Below, in pieces: positions 12,701-24,400 of a DNA stretch of 64,000 nucleotides. Positions within the stretch are counted from its first letter, which is position 1; the number at the start of each line of letters is the position of its first letter. This DNA comes from Stentor coeruleus (taxonomy: Eukaryota; Ciliophora; Heterotrichea; Heterotrichida; Stentoridae). The notes under the pieces are model-generated. The model searched no databases. It saw only the letters and a program-made list of their open reading frames with translations, and was not told the DNA's origin. The stretch is taken from NCBI GenBank assembly GCA_001970955.1, contig MPUH01000268.1:1-64000 (forward strand), given 5' to 3'. The position numbers and the translations under genes were made by a program.

Positions 12701-14159
12701 AACACACAAATTGGACATGTGGAGTTTATGCCATGCTCATATTTTTCTCAAGAGGAACTTAAATATAGGCATAACTCTCCATGGCCTGCTTTTTACCCTA
12801 GATTTAGTATTGGAGCTGAGTATTACCTTTTAGCTAGAGAATTTACAAGCAAATGTTTGATTGTCAAAGCAATACCAAGAAAATATGATTTGTGTCCGCA
12901 TAGGGTGTTTAGTTTTATAGAAATTTCGGAACACACTGGGGGCTATAAACCTTTAGAACTGTTGAAATTACTTAAACTGATTAATGGAAATATTATACTT
13001 GGGGATTCTGAAGGAAATAACACAGATAGAATTAGTTCTAGTGGAGACAAGATTATATATAGGACTTGTAAACAAATATCAGGAAAACTTTATCAGGTTT
13101 TATTAAGTACTAGTGGAGAAGATGATGAGGAAATTATGAATTTCGCACTTAGACAAGGGTCAATGGCAAGCAAAAGCAAAAATTTCGATATTCCAGTCTC
13201 AGAAGCTTGTGATAAAACTGGCTTTAGCCGAAGCTATCTTATCCCTATGGCAGATTATATGATAAGACATATGCTTATTATTAATGAAGATCAGTGCATG
13301 CTAGATGAGAGTGTACCACCATTTGATATAAATAAGGCTATACTAAAAATTCAATCGATATTTAGAGGATACCAAGTGCGAAAGAAAATGCGCAAGCATT
13401 TGTCTATGAAGTGCTTAGCCAGAGCGAAAGTAAAATTAAACACTTCATACTACATAATCCTCCTCTACCTCCACAATGAAGACTATGAAATATTTGCAGT
13501 TCACGACATTGAAGTTTTTACTTTAAAATTGCAAAAATCCATTATCGAATCCCACCTAAACAGCATCGAAAAATTTTTCATTTCAAAAATCGTTCCAAAA
13601 CTAATACTCAAAGAAAAAGATAATAAATGGGTTTTAGGTGGGTTGAAAAGCTTGAAAAAAATTGGTAATGACTTATCAGTAAGAAGACGAACCATACCTT
13701 CAAATTCAAATTCTTCATTACAAACCCCAAGNCCCAAAACTAATACTCAAAGAAAAAGATAATAAATGGGTTTTAGGTGGGTTGAAAAGCTTGAAAAAAA
13801 TTGGTGATGACTTATCAGTAAGAAGACGAACCATACCTTCAAATTCAAATTCTTCATTACAAACCCCAAGATCATTTAGAGATACAGTCAAAAGTACCCC
13901 ATCGTCTAAAAATTTGAAATGGAGGGCACCTCGTTTGTTTGGTGATGACAAATGCTTGATTTCAATATATGAAGGGAAGGACAAAGGTATAGTCGAAGTG
14001 CTGTTTATGAATACAGATCGGGTTATGAGTTTAGATGTGGATAAGGGGCAAATAGAAAATCCAGAAATCCTTGCTGAAAAACTCGAAATCAGTGGAAAAA
14101 AACTTGTCATTTCAGAGAGCAACATAAAACATGACTATTCTGAATACAAGCTCTTTTAG
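9764..14159 (+). CDS. Large TPR and IQ-motif protein (frame broken by an assembly duplication)
   Basis: Residues 1 to about 250 are helical TPR-like repeats (for example LGNLKAALGAYEKAVSILEK). A Ser/Lys-rich linker follows, then at least three IQ motifs: LQAHFRGALARGKYELI, FQALVRGHLVRDRLKF and IQSIFRGYQVRKKMRK. Between the IQ motifs lie repeated beta-rich segments without a recognised family. IQ motifs bind calmodulin or related EF-hand proteins, and ciliates have many TPR/IQ proteins of cilia and cortex, so a calmodulin-binding scaffold is the likely role. The frame appears to stop near 13762, but this is caused by a duplicated segment around an N at 13732 (offset 139 bp). Counting that segment once gives one continuous frame of 1,418 residues ending at TAG 14159. 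The gene at 27783-29606 has the same architecture in shorter form. Confidence 0.85.
13595..13870. repeat. Direct duplication flanking an N (probable assembly artefact)
   Basis: The 137 bp at 13595-13731 recur at 13734-13870 with one mismatch, separated by N at 13732 and one extra base. The first copy runs out of frame after the N; the second continues the protein. Three other N bases in the window have the same structure. Confidence 0.93.
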
Positions 14160-14334
14160 GCTGAATGCATAAGCATGCCTTATAACGAATAATAAACCAG
14201 TAATTTTTAAAAAACATAAAGATAGAAAGTAAAATATACAATAAATCCTAAGTTTTCATAATACTTTAAGCTAAAAAACATATATAAAGATCAGATGTTT
14301 TTATATAATAATTTATTAGATATTATCTTATAAA

Positions 14335-14628
14335 ATGGAAGAGAAAAAAGCTGACTTATCAAACATCAAAGAAGATTTAGAGATTATTAATAAAACGCAG
14401 ATGAAATCGATTCTTCGTAACACAGAACTTGATAGTTACGAAGGAAAAGTAGATATAAAACGAAGCAAAACTGCTTCATGTAGTGATTGTATTAAAAAGG
14501 TCAACTTTCCTGATAGAGTTAAAAAACCTTTACATATAATCATTGAAGTAGAACCGTTTATATATGAAGACCAGCCTGAGGATAAGAAAAAAGTTAAGAC
14601 AAAAGGATGTGCTTGCTTTATATTTTAA
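14335..14628 (+). CDS. Small predicted PP1-binding protein with a CaaX-like C terminus
   Basis: A 97-residue protein with no recognised domain but three short linear motifs in a sensible order. Residues 25-28 are SILR, matching the SILK-type PP1 docking motif [GS]IL[RK]. Residues 55-58 are KVNF, matching the RVxF PP1 docking motif, and SILK normally precedes RVxF in PP1 regulators such as inhibitor-2. The C terminus is GCACFIF: CFIF fits a CaaX prenylation box, with final Phe suggesting geranylgeranylation, and C92 could be palmitoylated. The inference is a membrane-tethered regulator or targeting subunit of protein phosphatase 1. The protein is lysine- and acid-rich and probably disordered. 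It ends in TAA and follows the TPR/IQ gene by 175 bp. Short motifs can occur by chance, so the function is inferred. Confidence 0.65.
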   Translation: MEEKKADLSNIKEDLEIINKTQMKSILRNTELDSYEGKVDIKRSKTASCSDCIKKVNFPDRVKKPLHIIIEVEPFIYEDQPEDKKKVKTKGCACFIF

Positions 14629-15289
14629 TTATCTTTATTTTAACTTAAAAAGCTTTGTGGATTTCAAAAAACAGAAAGGGTTTTATCTGTTTTTTCTACT
14701 GGTTTTTGAAATTTCAGAAAGTTTTTAAATTTTGCTATTTTATTAGTTTTAGTGTTTTTATTTGGATTGATTAATATTTGTTGGAGAGATAATTTGCTTG
14801 TAATGGAATTTATAGAATAGATGCTAGAAATTATGGTATTGGTGTTGAGTTTATGGAGAAAAACAAAAATAATTTAGTATTAGATTTAATATTATAATGC
14901 AAAATTGGGTGTAAAAAATTGTGGGATGTTTCTTCACACTGCATTAAGCTTTATTTCATTTTTAATAATGGTATATATAAAATACTCATATTTTATCTGC
15001 GATTTCCCAATGTTTATCTATTGTTTTTCATATAACTCTAAAATCATTACCCTATTCATCATGTGATCAATTTTCATTACACACTTCGAAATCATTTACA
15101 AAAATATTATTTAAAATTATATTTATCCTAAGCTTGCAGAATCCTCAAAAATTCTATTTGCTTTCCCGAAAGCTATTTAAAAAGTTATAAAAATCTTTAA
15201 ACTCACACTAAAGCTTTACCTAATACCTTCCTTCACAAAAATTCAAAAAAACTACCATCATCTTATCTCCAAACTAATGAAAAATAAGC
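14629..15289. other. AT-rich intergenic
   Basis: Between convergent gene ends (small PP1-motif gene and NAA50). Nothing recognised. Confidence 0.5.
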
Positions 15290-15757
15290 CTAAATAACTG
15301 CTTTTGTTAATATATAAGCTGACTGAGGGGTAAGTTCTTGATAATAATCCGGTATCTCTTCAGTTTTAATAAAACCAATCCTAGTATAAAACTGATAAGC
15401 ATTCGGACTTGCAGTCCAAACATGCAAAAATATTGTCTTAATACCAGCATTCCTAGCCTTTTCAATAAGTTTATCTATCATCATCTTCCCTACATTCAAT
15501 TTTCTATAAGGTTCAAGGACACTACAAGTCATTATGTAAATACACTCTTCTTCACCTCTCATTTCACGTCTAGCACTAAGACTACCTATTGTAAGATCGG
15601 TGATGTAGGAGAAAAAAGTAAACTCCTGCCATTGAGATGTGATGGCGGCATAAAACTTTTCACTGTAGTCTACAGCCAATGTGGCTCCGTTGATTTTCTT
15701 GAATTGCTTCAAGTTCTTCTCAGATATTGGGCCATAGGTCAAAGTCAGTGGTTCCAT
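15290..15757 (-). CDS. NAA50: N-alpha-acetyltransferase 50 (GNAT family)
   Basis: A 155-residue GNAT enzyme, close to the roughly 170 residues of animal NAA50. Matching landmarks are KQFKKINGATLAVDYSEKFY at the start (NAA50 has KQLKRLNQVIFPVSYNDKFY), LYIMT-like CIYIMTCSVLEPYRKLNVGKMMI (the acetyl-CoA binding beta4-alpha3 region), IFLHVWTASPNAYQFYTRIGF, and IPDYYQELTPQSAYIL near the end. NAA50 acetylates protein N termini, often starting with Met, at the ribosome as part of NatE and supports sister chromatid cohesion. The acetyl-CoA loop reads RKLNVG where R/QxxGxG/A is usual, so its first glycine is replaced by Asn. Confidence 0.9.
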   Translation of the reverse strand: MEPLTLTYGPISEKNLKQFKKINGATLAVDYSEKFYAAITSQWQEFTFFSYITDLTIGSLSARREMRGEEECIYIMTCSVLEPYRKLNVGKMMIDKLIEKARNAGIKTIFLHVWTASPNAYQFYTRIGFIKTEEIPDYYQELTPQSAYILTKAVI

Positions 15758-16545
15758 ATTTACCTGAAAATGTTTAATAGGAATTTGGATATGAAAACTT
15801 TTGGCAAATGCTTTTTAGGTTTATTAGAATATCATATGATGTGTGCATATTAACAAAAGTAGATATGTCATATAAATGCTGAAAAGAATTATTCAGCCTT
15901 TTCTCAATATAAAACTCCAAAGACCTTGCAAGACTATAATATAATAAACAAAAATCTCACAAGAGATTTTATAGAAAGTATGAGCAGAATTTTCTAACTT
16001 TAGAGATATTGAAATAGAAGACTATGACTTTGAGATTAAAACTTAAGACTTTTATATAGAAATATTGACTTAAAAGAGTATCTATGACAATTTTATACTA
16101 TAGAGATAGAATATTATTTATAGTAGCATTGCATATCCTTATAGTAAATTTTATTTTTTAGCATAAAAACTTATATGTTGCTTATTTAGATAACTTAAAA
16201 GATAGTTGTCCCTGGTAGAATATTTCGATTTACTGAAGCCATACTTTAGAGATATAAAGCTGGAAAGGTCAAAGCAAATTCAAAATTCCTCAGTTTTTAC
16301 AGTTACAATTAACTGAAAATGCTCCAAAAAATAAATTGCATACAATTAAAAGGGTATTTTATCAAAACATCACCTATCAAATCACTTGAGATTATAATTT
16401 TATATCTAAAAATACAGTCACAGTTTCATTATCTATCCTTTAATAATAATTTCTAAATATTTTCAAGTATAATTTCAATCATTTCTCCTTAAAAGTATTT
16501 ACCTTACTTATATGATATTCTGCATCATAACATTAATTATTTTTT
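15758..16545. other. AT-rich intergenic between divergent genes
   Basis: Lies between the NAA50 start (minus strand) and the CDPK start (plus strand) and must hold both promoters. No named element was identified. Confidence 0.5.
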
Positions 16546-18087
16546 ATGGGTATCTGCTTTTCAAATCCATCAATCAGGACTATTCCAGTGCCTCAAAAGC
16601 TTATTTCTGAATCCTACATATCGCATGGTATGAAACTTAGCAGTATTTTATAAATAGACATCCATGACGACTACAAATTCAGCCGAGTTCTCGGCCATGG
16701 ACAATTCGGTGCAGTCCGAGAAGCCCAAAAAAACATAATAGGCAACTCATTAGCAGAAAAAACATACGCAATAAAATCAATCCCGAAAAAACGCATGAAC
16801 GTTATCCTTTTAAGAAGAGAATTAGACATTATGAGTTCTCTTGACCATCCTAACATTACAAAGCTCTATGAAATTTACGAAGATGAACAATATGTGCACT
16901 TAGTAATGGAGTATTGCTCAGGTGGAGATGTTTCTGAGAGGATAATAAATGATGGGAATTTCTCAGAGAGCAACGCTGCTGTTATTATGGAAAAACTCTT
17001 ATGCGCAGTAGATTATCTTCATTCTCACAACATTTCCCATCGAGACTTAAAAGCTGAAAATTTCCTATACGAAAGCGAAGATAAGAATTCTGAGATCAAA
17101 ATCGCTGATTTTGGCATGTCTGTGAAATTCGGCACGAATTTGCGTATGAAATCTTTAGCTGGGACACCTTATTACTTAGCCCCAGAAGTTCTTAAAGGGT
17201 CTTATACAAAATCATGTGATGTATGGTCATTAGGGGTGTTTTTATACTTTATACTATCGGGTTCTCATCCTTTTAAAGGTTTTGAGCTCGAAGAAATTTT
17301 CGAAAAAATCACAGCAGGTAAAGTGCGTTTTGAAGGGAAAAACTGGTCAGAAATCAGCCATCATGCAATGGACTTGATTTCAAAAATGCTTATGGTCGAC
17401 CCTAGGAAAAGAGTTACTATACAAGTTGCCCTAGGACACCCTTGGTTTAAATGCTATAAGTCCAAACAAACTGAACCAGTCCCTTTTTATATATTTAACT
17501 CGTTAAAGCAGTATAAAGCCCAAAGCAAACTTTTCCAAGAAGCATTAAAAGTTATGGTCAGAAATTTATCAAGTGACGAAATTTCTGAGCTTAAAAAGTG
17601 GTTTATTACTATAGATAAAAATAAGTCAGGGACGATAACAGCTGCTGAACTTGAGGAAGCTATGAAAATGAGCGGGTATAGCATTGCAGAAGAAGAAATG
17701 AAAAAAATACTGTTGAATATTGGGTATTTGGGTGAAGGGACTATAAATTATTCAGACTTTCTTATTGCCACTTTGGATAAGAAAAAACTTTTGGATGAAG
17801 AGGTTTTATGGGAGTCGTTTAAGTTTTTTGATGTAGACAATGATGGGATTATTAGTATTACTGATTTGTTAAATGCATTTAAGAAATCTGGGAAGGAGTT
17901 TACAGAAAATGAATTAATGACACTGATGGCTGAAGGAAAACTGGAGAAGCTTGAAAATGTTGGCTTTGATGCTTTTAAGGAAATTATGGAGAGGATTAAA
18001 GATGAGAATCAGGTTGTTAATACGGAGACAAAACATATTGGTGATATAGTCAGAAGAATCACACACGAGTTTAATAAATTAACTTGA
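16546..18087 (+). CDS. CDPK: Calcium-dependent protein kinase (CDPK), one 15-nt intron
   Basis: I place the start at ATG 16546, which gives MGICFSNP, a good N-myristoylation plus palmitoylation signal. A 15-nt intron at 16643-16657 (GTATTTTATAAATAG) must be removed to join it to the kinase. Without it the frame appears to begin only at 16795 and lacks the Gly-rich loop LGHGQFGAVREA. The spliced protein is 508 residues, a normal CDPK length. Kinase landmarks are AIKSI, HRDLKAENF (D162), DFGMS (D183) and the GTPYYLAPE activation segment. An autoinhibitory junction leads to EF hands: DKNKSGTITAAELE and DVDNDGIISITDLL are canonical, and the second and fourth are degenerate. The enzyme phosphorylates Ser/Thr in response to Ca2+, probably at membranes. 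Ends in TGA, which shows that TGA is a stop here. Confidence 0.94.
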
Positions 18088-18566
18088 ACTTTAATGATTT
18101 ATGAAAGTATACGCTAAGATTAGAGTTAAGTATTAATTATTATACTATGAAGATATTGAAATATTATACTTATACAGCGACATGCTGGAAAAAAAATTCC
18201 CTTGAAGTTTTTGCTGTAAATATGTCATATATAAATTTAAAAACCTTACATATATATTACAGTTTATAGTCTGACCAAAGCTTTTACTTATGCTTTTTCT
18301 CAGTTTGTGCATTTGGAAAGTGGGTTTAAGCTAAAAATGTCAATTTATTGATATATAAATGACTAAAAAACTTAAGCTAAAAAAACTTTTGATGATTAAA
18401 TTTTTTGAAATAAATTTTTAGATGCACAACAATTGTTATTAAGTGTAAAGAATATTAGAAGCCTTTTATCTTTAGAGTTATTTACAAACTATGCTAGCTG
18501 TTATAACAAGTAATAGAATGCTGAAATCTATGAAGAAATTCAAAAATTTTAATTAATATATATCTT
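18088..18566. other. AT-rich intergenic between convergent genes
   Basis: Separates the CDPK 3' end from the 3' end of the minus-strand secreted protein. Nothing recognised. Confidence 0.5.
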
Positions 18567-19268
18567 TTACTCCTTAATCAATAAATTAACTTCGCTCACT
18601 GAAAATCTTGTCATACAGTCCTCATTTTTCAAATCAGTTTCAAAAATCAAGCTAACCTCTTCAGCCGTATGTGGGATAACAATATCAAAAGGAATCAATC
18701 TGCCACAAGGACCAAATTCACTATTCCCATACCCTCTTCTGCTCCAAACGACCTTACCATCAGCTTTAATCCTAGCAAATTCTCCCTGCCAATTCCCAAC
18801 AAAGCTAATTCCCCCTTGCACCCTTAAAAACCTATGTTTTCCTAACATAAACTCTCTAAAAACATCTTGTTTCTGACATTGTGGCCTAATCAACCTCTGT
18901 TCCCCACACAAACCAATATCAGCACCAGTCCAAGTTTTAAAGGTCGTATCAAGTAAATAAGAATGAGCTAAAGTCCAAGTCTTTTGTATAAAAGTTGCAG
19001 TTGTTAAAGGTGACAAGTTTATATTCCCTTCTATAGTAACTGTTCCTGTATGTGAAGTTATTGTATTCACAGTCAAACTTTGTGCTGACATAAAAGTTGC
19101 AGAAACTGAATCAGCAATAAGCGAAGAGTCAATAGAAATGCTCCCATCAGTTTCTATAGAGTTTGAGTTAAATTCTACACAGGTCGCTATACCTTCAATC
19201 TCTAAATCCCCGTTAATAGTCACTGCATCTATTGCACATGCTAAGATCAACATAGCTAAAACGAACAT
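18567..19268 (-). CDS. Predicted secreted protein, beta-rich, unknown function
   Basis: A 233-residue protein starting with a cleavable signal peptide (MFVLAMLILACAIDA). The next roughly 90 residues are Ser/Thr/Ile-rich with a loose repeating pattern (TINGDLEIEG, SISIDSSL, VTIEGNINL) suggestive of beta-helix or beta-stack structure. The C-terminal part has several Cys and Trp (LCGEQRLIRPQC, WSRRGYGNSEFGPCGRLI, IPHTAEEVSLIFETDL) and resembles small carbohydrate-binding-like domains of secreted ciliate proteins, but I cannot name the family. A role at the surface, in the secretory path or in a food vacuole is an inference. It is divergent from the next gene with only 12 bp between start codons. 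Confidence 0.75.
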   Translation of the reverse strand: MFVLAMLILACAIDAVTINGDLEIEGIATCVEFNSNSIETDGSISIDSSLIADSVSATFMSAQSLTVNTITSHTGTVTIEGNINLSPLTTATFIQKTWTLAHSYLLDTTFKTWTGADIGLCGEQRLIRPQCQKQDVFREFMLGKHRFLRVQGGISFVGNWQGEFARIKADGKVVWSRRGYGNSEFGPCGRLIPFDIVIPHTAEEVSLIFETDLKNEDCMTRFSVSEVNLLIKE

Positions 19269-19280
19269 TTATATATATAC
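19269..19280. promoter_or_regulatory. 12-bp spacer between divergent start codons
   Basis: The spacer reads TTATATATATAC and is the entire DNA between the minus-strand ATG (19266-19268) and the first plus-strand ATG (19281). It is TATA-like and nearly palindromic. The true plus-strand start may be the second Met (19293), which would widen it slightly. Core promoters must therefore overlap one or both coding regions, or be extraordinarily short. Confidence 0.55.
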
Positions 19281-20946
19281 ATGGACTATAGGATGAATAA
19301 TATTGGTTCGCGAATCATTGCAAACTCAGACTATTCTAATCTGACTAAACCTGTGTACCCGTTTTTTAAACCTTCAATCACAGTTCGCCAGTATGACCCT
19401 CCTTCGAATTATTTTAGTTACCCTTTATTACCTCCTCATCCTACACTTGCTCCTCCTGTATATAACAATTCGTATATGCATCAGACTAGGCATAATCTTT
19501 ATAATACATTGCTTAGAGAAAAAGTTGAGGATATTGAAGAAGCTTTGAAGGAAAAAGTAGACTTGAGAAAACAAGGTACTTTATTAAGGATGCAGAGTAT
19601 GACACAATTAAGTAGCAGTTTGGAGTATAAAAGGGAAAATACTAATGATGAAATGATGAGAATTGTTGGCAGACAACAAGAACTTATTGGAGATATGGCT
19701 AAGTCTATACAAACTTTACAGCCTAAGATGAATTTTCCTGAAAATGGGGTGGAGTTTGGGTATAGCATACCAAGACCACAGGCTGGGAATAACTTATTAG
19801 AGGAAAGTATGAATAAACTAAAATTGCTTACAAAAGATGATGTGTTTAATAATCTTGACCTAGAATCTAATGATGAAGAAGAGAATTTTGATAAAGAAAA
19901 ACTTTATAAACTCCCTCCAGGGTTAACTGAACAAGAAAAGGCACAGATTTATTATAGGATCAGGAGGCAGAAGAGAAAACGTGAAATGGAAGCAAGTAAG
20001 ATAAAAGTTAAAGGTATACGGAGGTTCCGAGCTTTGATTTGGGGAATTCTCTTTCCAGCTTTTATATATGGTGCAATGATTAAAAGAAAAGGGTCAATGA
20101 AACGCATTTATATGCAGGAAATGAAAGAAGCGATTGAGTATTTCAAAAAAATAGCAGTAAATTGGGTATTAAAAGCTACAAAAGATTCAATAGTCTCAGT
20201 AATAACTGATCCATCTCTAGACTTCAACATCACAGCTAAAAGTTTTTGGTTCAGCAAAGGCAAACCAGATGCTCTAAACACCAAAAAACTCAAGCTCCAC
20301 GTGAGAATCAAAGGACTTTTTGAAGGACTCCTACAAGCTACAAACCCAAAATCAATGCCAAAACCTTTAATGCTTTTCATAGACCGCTTTATAAACAATG
20401 GGGCCTTTATCCCCCAAGAATATTTCGTCCCTTACGAAAAAGCCCGTTTAAACTTCGACAAATTCGGGGCTGTTTGTCAACAAACTGAAGACCGAAAGCT
20501 CATGCTAATATGTTTTTTCTTTATAACTCGAATATTAGTTGGTACTCTTCTTATGAATCCTACACAAAATCGAATTCCTATACAAGAAAATTCTAAAACT
20601 TTGATGTAAAAATTTATATAGGAATTTAAAAGTTATGGCGTCAATAACCCAATTAATTGTTATGCTCCATTTTGTTAGAACTGCTAGAGAACCACAAGAA
20701 GCTACTATTGATGAAGCAGAGATTATTAATAGAAGATCAGGGGCTAAGCTTAGTATGGTATAATGTATTTAGAGAACTGATGATAGGCTGTCAGTCCATT
20801 TAATTTCTATTGGGGAAATGGAACACTTTTATAATGTATTTGGAGAATGCATTGCTGTGAGTAAGGAAATTATGGTACAGTGGATGAACAAGTTGATGAA
20901 GATGACTAGTAATCTTAGGTATGCAAGAAATAATGATGAAGTGTAG
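19281..20946 (+). CDS. Unknown conserved-looking protein, two tiny introns
   Basis: Three exons: 19281-20605, 20622-20757 and 20773-20946. The introns are GTAAAAATTTATATAG (16 nt, 20606-20621) and GTATAATGTATTTAG (15 nt, 20758-20772). Splicing gives 544 residues; without it the frame stops at 20609. The N-terminal 80 residues are Pro/Tyr-rich and disordered. A coiled-coil or helical segment follows (about 75-150), then an acidic stretch, a basic helical region (YYRIRRQKRKREMEASKIKVKG) leading into a short hydrophobic segment (FRALIWGILFPAFIYGAM), and a long helical C terminus with further hydrophobic helices. I do not recognise the family. Proline-rich start plus basic coiled coil is common in cytoskeletal or membrane-associated ciliate proteins, but this is only a description. 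Confidence 0.8.
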
Positions 20947-21489
20947 ATTATTTATGAAATCATAACTTGATTAATGCTTTGTATAATAAAGTAAAAATTG
21001 CTATTTAGATTGTCATGTTATAAATATTTTTCATGTACAAATTATGCTTAGTATTTGATTTATTTAATAAGCAAAGGATATTTATTGTATAAATTTCATT
21101 TACTAATTTTATATGTTTATAATTGTAATGGTTATTAAAAATACTGATTCCATTTAATTTCTTCAACTTGTTCATTATGTCTTTCTCTAAGAATAAATTT
21201 TTTTCTTCTTGAAATTTCTCTCGAAGTAAATATTTTATTATCAAGAGGTTATAAGCTCAGCCTTAAAATCATAAACTTTACCCGAGCTTAGCTTTTTGGA
21301 CTTATCAACTGAAGCCTTTCAGCAGAAAATTCCTGTAGAATACTTTCAATAATACTCTGAGTAGGNGACTTATCAACTGAAGCCTTTCAGCAGAAAATTC
21401 CTGTAGAATACTTTCAATAATACTCTGAGTGGATTCAAGTGTGTTAAATAAATGAGGAATCAATTATCATTTTAATTGTTTTTCTAATT
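20947..21489. other. AT-rich intergenic with a duplicated segment
   Basis: Between two convergent genes. It contains the N at 21366 and its flanking duplication. A 79-codon AT-rich minus-strand frame (21005-21244) is low-complexity and not supported as a gene. Confidence 0.5.
21299..21430. repeat. Direct duplication flanking an N (probable assembly artefact)
   Basis: The 64 bp at 21299-21362 recur at 21367-21430 (offset 68), with N at 21366 between them. It is intergenic, so no gene is broken. Confidence 0.9.
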
Positions 21490-24400
21490 CTAGTTAATTA
21501 GTAATAATAATCCTAAAGCCAAAACCAAGCCTGATGCTCTATTGACAGAAAATACTGAATTAATACCTTGCGCATAAAGAATAAGTTTCGGCTTACTATC
21601 GCTCTTATAATCCATCGAGTATAATGTTCCTTCTCCATTATCCGCTACATATATTTTTCCTTCACCATAGCTCAATCCTTTAGGGGAAATAAAGAAATCA
21701 CTTGAATAAACCGCAACAGTTTTTCTTTCAATATTATAACCTTTAACTTCTCCATTATCCAAAGAATAATAAACAATACTTCCAGCAACAGTCACACCCC
21801 AAGCTACAGTTTCACCTTCTTCAACAAGCTCCAAAATTGTTTCTCCATTAAGCTCATCAACTTCAGCTTCAGCTAAATTCAAAGTAGAAACTGTAGGATC
21901 AGGATTATTATTAACAAAATAAATATCTTCGTTACTGATAAGATCAAGAGCATAAGGACTGTTAATAATAGTATTATCTTCATTTTGGACATAATAAGTT
22001 GTATAAGCATTAGTATAGCCAAAGTAAAGATCTGCATAAGTAATAAAACTGATTGAACTAGCAGCTGAGTCTAATAAATACAAATTGCCATAAGGGTCAA
22101 CTTTACAATCTGAAGGTGTTCCTGTGTATACTACAACATATACTCCATTGGCTAAATCTAAATAATCATCTTTGCGATTCATTTGATATTGATAAATAGA
22201 CCCTTCTCCTGAATCAAAGCCTTTATCAACAACATACATGAAATCATGATTGACATCATAACAAACTCCAGTTGGTCTTTGGAATCCTTCAAGTATTGAC
22301 CTAATTGTATCAGAACGTTCATATGAGTAAGTCCATATTTTACCTGTATCAGGCTTATCATTAATAAAAGTTGTGAAGATTATATGCTGAGCATCACCTT
22401 CGTGATAATCAAGCCCTGCTGGACCATCTTCTACTGGCTCAATACCTTCTTCACGCATTAAGTCTTCAACTGGCTCAGTTTCTTGAAGACTAGTTTCAAG
22501 CTGAAGAAAAGCTATAGGGTCGCTTTCAACTACTACTTGAGTGAGATCGTACCCAGTCTCTGAGACAAGTGAGTCAGATTGAGAGTTTGATAGAATAATA
22601 GGTAAATCATCGTCGTACTCTTCAGAATTAGTTGTCATATCTATGTATTCTTCTGAACTTATTGACCCTGAATCTGTGACTTCAGCATCAACTATAGTAA
22701 TAACCCCATCTTCAATAATCTGGACTTTATAGTTTTCTTCTAGTTCCTCAATAAGATTTTCTAATATGTTAATCTGCTCAGCAACATCATAATATGTATA
22801 AGTTTCATCTACAATTACCACAGTATCTTCAAGTTCCATAATTTTTTCTAAATCTTCCCATTCATTTTTTTCATCTTTAATATCATCTGCTGTAAGAATA
22901 GCTTTGGCTATGATACTATATGTTTCTATAAGATTTTCAATATCCTCAGCCTCAGATGTTAACTCTTCAATATGCTTAACTGAATTCGCTTCTTCAATAG
23001 TCCTTTCAATTTCTTCTTCTAAACTTTCAGCATCATATTCTACATCACTTATAACAACAACTTGATCTTCTTCAAGCATACTAAGAATTTCTTCTAAAAT
23101 TTCTGCATATTCATAAAGGTCGACTGATGATATGATTGTCTCAGTCCAAACTTCTTCTGCTGATTCTATAAGTTCACTTAAAGTTTCTTCATATTCATAT
23201 TCTTCTTCACTTAAATAGCTTGAGCTTCCATTTTCGATTTTAATAACTAGGTTGTCATCTTCAAGTATTTCAAGTTGAAGTTCTAATTCGCTTATGTGTT
23301 CTTCTAAGCTTTCTGTGTCATAAACTATATCATTAACTACAACAGTTTCATCCTCATCTAATTCATCTTGAAGGAGTTTCCATAAGTCAAGTTCTTCATC
23401 TAATTCATTAGCTGTTATAAATATTATCCCCTCTTCATCTATATAACTTGCTACTTGTTGTTCAATATCTGAAGCAATTTTATTCAAAGCCTCAGCTTCC
23501 TCGAGTTCCTGAGCTTCTAAAGTAGATTCATCAATTTCTACTTGTAAGGTATCAGTATTATAAGTAACATCATTTATAACAACTTCTTCATCTTCTTCCA
23601 TCAAAGCTAAAACATCTTCAAGCTCCTGGATATACTCATAAACAGATGGAGATGTTGTAAGGTCATCAGTATTTAGAATTTCTTCAACATCAGCTATTTC
23701 TTTTTCCAAATCTTCTTCATGAGACAACTCGTCTATTTCTGTATCCAAATTTTCTAGTTCAGCTTCTAATTCTTCCTTTGAATAACTTTCACCAAGAATT
23801 ATAACCTCTTCTCCATCTTCAAGAAGGTTTACAATATCTTCTAATGCTTCTTCATAAGCTTCAAGCTCTTCTGATGTTCCACCAAATGAGTCTTCAGCAA
23901 CTTCGATAGCTTCAGATAAAGCTTCAGCATCAGCAAGTACATCAGCATCTTCTTCAATAGTTTGAATATAATCTTCAAGTTCAGATTTATCATATTCAAC
24001 ACCTGAAATATCAACTGTAGGGAAGTCTTCATTCATAAGCTCAAGAATATCTTCGAGTTCATTTGCATATTCTTCAAGATCTTCTGAGGTCATATCATCA
24101 ATATTATTATATTCTTCAGCTTCTTCAACTTCCTCATCAAAATCTTCGATAACTTGTAGTTCTTCAGCCAATTCCTCAAGTTCGCCTAAGTATTCGTGAA
24201 GTGCATTTTTATCATATTCTTCACCGTCTATTGTTATGACAAGACCATCGTTCATGTTGATTTCCTTTAATTCTTTTCTAAGATCTCTGTAGTCTTCAGC
24301 TGTTGGGACTTCTCCATCCTCTAATACAGCTTCAGCATCTTGTATTTCAATTAAATTGTCGATATTTTCATATATTTCATTCAAATCTTTTTGTAGCATT

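Noticed and set aside
9764-13762. Treating the TPR/IQ frame end at 13762 and the frame from 13782 as two genes
   Set aside because: They are joined by the duplicated segment around the N and share the same amino acids across it.
21005-21244. 79-codon minus-strand ORF
   Set aside because: Lys/Asn/Ile-rich, AT-driven composition, no motif, overlaps no conserved pattern.
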